This document shows, piece after piece, positions 8,900 through 13,205 of a DNA stretch of 13,205 nt. The DNA is from Lojkania enalia. Taxonomy: Eukaryota > Ascomycota > Dothideomycetes > Pleosporales. The position numbers and the translations under genes were made by a program. The notes beneath the pieces were generated by a model that was given only the letters and a program-made list of their open reading frames with translations, searched no databases and was not told the origin of the DNA. How positions within the stretch are numbered: position 1 is the stretch's first letter; every line of letters starts with the position of its first letter. The stretch is from NCBI GenBank assembly GCA_010094045.1, contig ML986608.1, forward strand, positions 391,473-404,677. The letters run 5' to 3'.

Positions 8900-8901
8900 T
8901 A
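8900..8901. repeat. TA target-site duplication, right
   Basis: TA next to the outer end of the right inverted repeat, the partner of 7060-7061. Confidence 0.85.
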
Positions 8902-11573
8902 TAATAATCGACGTATATTTATAGGTCTATTATTCCTTTCTTATCTATAAAGAGTATAGAGTATACTACTAGTAAGTTTAATTCTCGGATTATTTCTTTC
9001 TTTAGGTACTCGTCTACGTATTATTCTAGGGCCTCTACTTCTCTTAGTATTAGGCTATATATTAGTCTATATCCGGGTTCTTTTTCTAGTTATAGTTTAA
9101 TTTTATAATTATATTCTCTATATTTAAGTAGGTATTATAATAGTTCTTAAAGTTATTTTATCAAGTATTAGTATTCCTTAGATATACTATATAATACGTT
9201 TCCTATTAGGAATAATTCTTTTACTACTTCTTTTACTATTATAGCAAGTTATTCTTTAACTAGCTAGCTAGAGTTTTTAAGGATAATTCGTTCTATTTAC
9301 TAGTTTATCTAAGGATTTTCCTTTTTTAACTATAAAATCCCTAAGATAATATTATAGTTAGTAATTTCTATAATTTAGAAGATTTATCCTTATTAGATTA
9401 TTTCTAGGATTTTAAACTCTCCTAGTTCTATAATATATATAACTTTCTTCTAGAAGTTTTTTCCCTCTATAGTTTAGATTATATAGAGTTGTTCTAGTTA
9501 TACTATAGGTATTTCTTTTCTAGCAATATAATTGCTAGCTATAAAATTCTTTATTACTCTACTATTAATAAGTATATATATCTTATAGCTATAATATTAT
9601 CCTAGTATTATAAGATAGTATTCTCCTATATTCTTATATAGTTAAATTATCTTAGGCTAATAAGCTATTACTTCTTTTATAGATATATATTTTAGGTATT
9701 TCTATTTTAGATATTTATACTATAGTCTTCCTCTAATATATACTTTAGATAGTAGAGGTTCTAGTTTAAATACTATATAGTTTTAGATTTACTTAATAAC
9801 TTTCTATCCTATTATAGCTTCTTATTTTACTAGGTTTTCTAGTATTTTATCTTTATTTAGTTATCTTAGCTATATATCTATATTTTCTTTTCTTTTTTAA
9901 TAGACCTTATATTACCGTTTAATATATAATATCTATACTATCTTAAAATATACTAGGTAGTATTAGTTTATATAAGGGTTATTATCTTTCTTAACCTAGT
10001 AGTCCTACTCTTATTTATATCGTGATACCTTTAGTATCTAGTATTTTACTAGTACTTTACTTTATAAGAAGGCTACTACTTTCTATACTATATATACAGC
10101 CTTATCCTAATCTATTATATTAAAATATCTTTCTACTACTTTTATTATTTCTATCTATTTTTAGAAGTGTAAGAAGCGGATTTCTCTAGGATAGGTATTT
10201 TACTATTCTTCGTAAACGTTAATAATATCTTATTCTAGTCTATTCTTATTATAGAATTTTATAGGTAGTTCTTCTCTTAGAGTAGCTATAGAAGCTGGGG
10301 TTCCCTATTCGTACTCGATTATTTCTTATTAATATATAGAATATACTCTAAATACTAGTTTAGGTATTAGTATTCTAGTAGTAGCTTCCTCTATTTATAA
10401 TAGGGTGTTTATTTTTTTATCCTTATTTAATTCTTCTTAAACTTCTTCTAGCTATCTTTTTATACGTTCTTATATTACTGTAAGTTATATTTTCTTCTAA
10501 GGCTAATATTCTATAGCTTCTTTAAGTTGTTAGTATATTTAATACTTATTTTTATTATAGAAGGACTAATATAGGGTTTTATATTCTATAGTTACGGCTA
10601 GTTTTTCTTTACCTACTTCCTACAGTTTATCTTCTATAAGCTAGTTTTTCTTCTCTTTCTTTTTACTTTAGTATTCCTTTACTATATATTCTAGTTTCTA
10701 ATAATTATAGTACTTAATATCTTTTTTCTAAATCTTTCTTTCTTAGGTCGCCTATAATTTAGGCTTCTTTTCTCTAGTAGCGCTTAGATCTATAAGTCCG
10801 CCCGCGTTAGTAGCTTTTATTAAAAAGCGTGCCTTTTAGTAGTACGCTTACTTTTTCTTATTTTTAAACTAATATAGTTTATTATTAATTCTTTTTACTA
10901 ATTAGAAGTATAATACTAGATCCTAAGGTTGTTTTATATATATTATTACCCTTCTTATTTCTATTTTCAATCCTCTGCGGAATTTTACTATTATATTATA
11001 GTCGTCCTATATAACTTTATTTAAGAGCTGTTAAAAACTTAATATATATAAGATAATAGATTCTAGTTAAACTAGGTTATAGAGTCTATCTTCTACTATT
11101 TATACTTCGTCGATATCTCTAAACGCTAGTTTAAGTTTCTATTAGAAATATACTAGGCTTGTAAATATTACCTTAGTTTTACTTTTCTAGTATTCTTCTA
11201 CGTAGTTCTTAAAATCTATTAGAAAGGACTAGAACTAGTTAAATAGTTTACCTGTTAGGTAGACTCTTATAAATAGTACTTTCTTATTCTTATACTAGAT
11301 AATATCTAGGTTAGTATTAATATAAATTCTTACTACTACTAGAAATTCTTTAAGTTTAGACCTAGTTCTATTAAACTTATTAAGTAGTACTAACTTAATT
11401 CGTTGCTAATAATACGTTAGTAGTAGTACTCTTTTAATTTATTCGAGTTTCTAGATAATTCTCGTGAGTTCTATTCCTTACTTACTATTAACTATTCTTT
11501 ATATTTCTTTAAAACTTTTAAGAAGGCTATTCTAAGTCTTCTTTAGGCTTCTTATCTATTTATCTACTAGAAC
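8902..11573 (-). pseudogene. gag-pol of element 2, first part: Gag, zinc knuckle, protease, RT start
   Basis: N-terminal half of the polyprotein. Gag capsid region about 11573-10800 (for example LLNKFNRTRSKLKEFL near 11360-11400 and KSKTKVIFTSLVYF near 11150-11190), resembling retrotransposon Gag capsid proteins. The start codon is not certain: an in-frame ATA at 11553-11555 could be a mutated ATG. CCHC knuckle at 10671-10712 with all ligands lost. Linker about 10650-9650. Aspartic protease about 9620-9300, its Asp-Ser-Gly box reading LINSR (catalytic Asp to Asn at 9564-9566). RT N-terminal part about 9120-8902, with REVEALEQYVDEYLKK and IYVDYY, cut by element 3. Gag, protease and RT codons share one frame, so Gag and Pol were probably one fused polyprotein, without a frameshift. 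Confidence 0.85.
10671..10712 (-). other. Gag CCHC zinc knuckle with all four ligands changed to Tyr
   Basis: Fourteen codons read Y-Y-N-Y-stop-K-L-E-Y-I-V-K-E-Y. Spacing fits CX2CX4HX4C exactly; each ligand codon is TAC or TAT, one transition from TGC/TGT (Cys) or CAT/CAC (His). It lies at the expected place, C-terminal to the capsid region and followed by a Lys/Glu-rich stretch. The ancestral domain would have bound genomic RNA. Confidence 0.75.
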
Positions 11574-11950
11574 TAGCTATTTCTATTATTATATTAATTC
11601 GTTCTACATTCTTATAAATATAGTTATTATACCTACCTCCGAAGAGGTAGCCTTACTAGCTAATCCTAATATTCTACTTACGTAAGTTTTCTATATTACT
11701 TACTAAAAGTATCTCTTTTCTTATAACTAGGGTAATTTAACTAGTCTTACTTCTTCTAGTTTTATAAGGATAGTTAAAATATAATAGCCTCTAATTAGCC
11801 AGGTATAGGATAGAGTAGTAACTAAGAGTAATTATATACTATAAGAGGATTATTCTTATAGACTTATAATAGAAGTATATAAGTAGAGTATATAAAGGAT
11901 ATTTAAGTTAACTATAAAGAGCTATAAAGGTTAGAGTTGTAAGATTATTA
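11574..11950 (-). other. 5' leader of element 2 between LTR and gag
   Basis: About 380 bases between the 5' LTR and the likely start of gag on the minus strand. The primer-binding site should be at the LTR edge, about 11930-11950 (minus strand TAATAATCTTACAACTC), but RIP and uncertainty over the LTR end keep me from naming a tRNA. A short frame near 11590-11705 is out of phase with gag and I do not call it. Nothing else recognised. Confidence 0.45.
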
Positions 11951-12147
11951 AATATAATTTAGTTCCCTTACTATTTCTTCCTACTTAATTACTTAGCTAA
12001 CTAAGTAATTAAGTATATTTAGTTACTTAATTAACTAAACTACTAAACGCGTTATATATTTTATATTAGTATTATTCTTCTAGTTATATAGAGTTTTAGA
12101 TCTTAATTAGGTCTAGTATAGGGATTTCTATAGAAGTATCTATAATA
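11951..12147 (-). repeat. 5' LTR of element 2
   Basis: Direct repeat of 3607-3803, colinear and ungapped over 188 bases, about 90% identical, all 19 differences being transitions. In most of them this copy has T/A where the left copy has C/G, so it has suffered more RIP. Its minus-strand start is at 12147 (TATTATAGATA). The inner edge near 11951-11958 does not align with the other copy and may have small indels. Confidence 0.75.
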
Positions 12148-12428
12148 TATAGGCTATATAAATTTATAGCAGCTATATATAGACTTATAGTAATTATATA
12201 TAACTACTATAATATCTTATAACTTTAAATTACGGGTTAATAATATAGAGTTATTTAACCTAGGGTTAAAATAGCCGAATTATACCTTATAGGGATAGTA
12301 GTAATTTATCTTTCTTTTATTAGCTATCTCTTTTCTAAGAGAATTGAATATACGAATATTTTAGTCCTACTATTCTATCTATTATTACTATACTATAATC
12401 TATTATACTAGCCTATTATATTTAAATT
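12148..12428. other. AT-rich intergenic stretch, no gene seen
   Basis: Strongly TpA-rich sequence to the right of element 2. The only structure I note is a near-palindrome TTTAACCTAGGGTTAAA at 12254-12270. It may contain the continuation of element 1's LTR displaced by element 2, but I find no clear match. No RNA gene recognised. Confidence 0.4.
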
Positions 12429-12795
12429 ATTTAAACTTTTTAAAATAGTTTAATAGTAATTTCTAATATTATAAATATATTTTCTACTCCTTTTAGCCTA
12501 ATAGCCGGCTCTACTAGGTATATAAGAATTCTAATATCTAGTAATAGGCGAGATATTAACTTTAGAACTAGTAAAGAACTTATTTAACTAGAAAAATAGA
12601 CTAGTATAAATATTTATTAAATATTTAAAGAATTGTAGAATTATAGTATTATTTAATACTCTCTAATCTAGAATAGTATAGAGTAGAACGTAGATATTAA
12701 AAACTTAAAAAGACTATAATAATAGATATAAGGTAAATAAAATTAGAAGAATTTTAAACAACTATAAAAGATAAAGTAATTATTATAGTAATACT
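12429..12795 (+). pseudogene. RIP-degraded reading frame, unknown product
   Basis: A plus-strand frame whose stops are all TAA/TAG and mostly fit Gln or Trp precursors. It has a 36-codon stretch without stops (about 12475-12582) that includes SLIAGSTRYIRILISSNRR and FRTSKELI, followed by a Gln/Lys/Asn-rich, coiled-coil-like tail (12583-12790). The composition resembles C-terminal regions of fungal pogo/CENP-B-type transposases, which would suit a neighbouring degraded transposon, but no catalytic motif is visible and I cannot assign it. It happens to share the frame of the transposase that starts at 12954, yet the stops between them do not look like continuous coding sequence. Confidence 0.35.
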
Positions 12796-12849
12796 ATAAT
12801 ACCTCTATACCTATACTACTCTTACTATAATATTTAAACTAGCTAACAT

Positions 12850-13205
12850 ATAGTATAAGTAAGCTAATTACCTAAGCGAGCTAATTATAATACTAAAACT
12901 CTACTAAAATCGCGATAATTATACTTTATAGTATTATACTATAACTAACAACTATAGAATTAATTTAGAAAGAAGCTAGAATATAGCTTATACTTTAAGC
13001 TCTTTAATAAAATATAATACTAACTATACGTCGCGTTATATTAATCTATAATATCTCCTAAAGTATACTTAGTATTTAAAGGCGAGGAATAGCTCTATAA
13101 TACGATTACCGGCCTAATTTAATAAAGCTTAATAAGACTAAGGAGTAGGTAATTATTTAGTATATACTAGATCTAGATATAAGAGAATTTCCGCCGCGGC
13201 TTACT
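12850..13205 (+). mobile_element. Second pogo-like DNA transposon, element 4, left end only
   Basis: Inferred from the transposase N-terminus that begins at 12954. By analogy with element 3 (start codon 40 bases from a 43-bp repeat), the left terminal repeat should lie at about 12850-12900, where GTAAGCTAATTACC and GCGAGCTAATTATA occur. The partner repeat is outside the window, so this edge is a guess. Confidence 0.45.
12954..13205 (+). pseudogene. pogo/CENP-B-type transposase, N-terminal part (runs off right edge)
   Basis: DNA-binding half of a transposase of the same superfamily as that of element 3 but a different family. From ATA 12954-12956 (probably a mutated ATG) the frame gives a first helix-turn-helix: EARI, then LTIRRVILIYNIS, then a basic RRGIAL segment. 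The start of the Tc5-type helix-turn-helix follows: LNKTKE, then YILDLDIREFPPRL, up to the edge. This order and wording parallel residues 10-80 of the element 3 transposase. Several TAA/TAG codons sit at Gln/Arg-like positions. The catalytic domain lies beyond the window. The last 15 bases are GC-rich (CCGCCGCGG), where CpG and CpC contexts resist RIP. Confidence 0.75.

Larger units (their letters stand above)
3607..12147 (-). mobile_element. Ty3/gypsy retrotransposon, element 2, with nested DNA transposon
   Basis: Nearly complete chromodomain Ty3/gypsy element read on the minus strand: 5' LTR (about 11951-12147), leader, gag-pol (11573 down to 4436), 3' non-coding region with a plus-strand frame, polypurine tract (3804-3818) and 3' LTR (3607-3803). 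Without the 1838-bp inserted transposon and one TA copy it is about 6.7 kb, normal for fungal Ty3/gypsy. Gag zinc knuckle, protease, RT, RNase H, integrase and chromodomain all share one frame once the insertion is removed. A matching target-site duplication is not evident: 3602-3606 is TGCGC and 12148-12152 is TATAG, four of five positions being equal or transitions. Confidence 0.88.

Noticed and set aside
11590..11710. Gag N-terminus starting at ATA 11692-11694
   Set aside because: This frame is out of phase with the gag frame fixed by the capsid, zinc knuckle and protease codons, and its composition does not continue into gag.
3616..12147. The 188-bp direct repeats as part of a 5' internal region after another LTR, rather than LTRs
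   Set aside because: Homology starts near a possible LTR end (GTTATA then TTTAG), but the minus-strand purine tract directly beside 3803, and the gag-pol between the copies in one orientation, fit LTRs of element 2 better.
3602..12152. Five-base target-site duplication of element 2 (TGCGC / TATAG)
   Set aside because: Three of the differences could be RIP but the last position is a C/G transversion, so the match is not convincing.
1..13205. Mitochondrial or other naturally AT-rich genome
   Set aside because: AT richness here comes from loss of CpA/TpG only, with CpT, CpC and CpG retained, and all recognisable genes are nuclear fungal transposons with stops at Gln/Trp codons. Reading TGA or TAG as sense would not restore the frames.

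Overview
This window is a nested graveyard of transposable elements from a filamentous ascomycete (Pezizomycotina), inactivated by repeat-induced point mutation (RIP). I infer this from near-absence of CpA and TpG, great excess of TpA, and stop codons that fall almost only where related proteins have Gln (CAR to TAR) or Trp (TGG to TAG). Reading frames stay in register over kilobases, so the damage is C-to-T/G-to-A substitution with almost no indels. The fungal assignment also rests on element types: chromodomain Ty3/gypsy retrotransposons and Fot1/pogo-like DNA transposons with CENP-B/Tc5-type DNA-binding domains. I see no host gene, tRNA, rRNA or CRISPR.

Layout. (1) 1 to about 3606, plus strand: the 3' part of a Ty3/gypsy element (element 1): reverse transcriptase end, RNase H, integrase and chromodomain in one frame to 2251. 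A 1.07-kb non-coding stretch with a polypyrimidine tract and a cluster of small palindromes follows, then a polypurine tract (3321-3334) and what looks like the start of its 3' LTR (3335-3606). (2) 3607-12147, minus strand: a second, nearly full-length Ty3/gypsy element (element 2), bounded by two direct repeats of about 190-197 bp that I read as LTRs. It has a gag-protease-RT-RNase H-integrase-chromodomain frame, a polypurine tract next to the left LTR, and a plus-strand reading frame of unknown function between the end of pol and the polypurine tract. (3) 7062-8899, inside element 2: a complete Fot1/pogo-like transposon (element 3; 1838 bp, 43-bp terminal inverted repeats, TA target duplication) inserted in the RT domain, with its transposase on the minus strand. 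(4) 12148-13205: AT-rich sequence holding a degraded plus-strand frame of unknown product and then the N-terminal part of another pogo/CENP-B-type transposase (element 4), which runs off the right edge.

Order of events (inference): element 2 inserted next to or within the LTR of element 1, tail to tail; element 3 later inserted in element 2; RIP acted on all of them, with element 3 keeping more CpA/TpG than its host. Catalytic residues were lost by the same mechanism: all three transposase Asp, both Asp of the RT YxDD box, the protease Asp and all four ligands of the Gag zinc knuckle. The integrase DD35E of element 2 is intact. Nothing here can encode a working protein. Domain calls come from reading translations by eye, without database searches.
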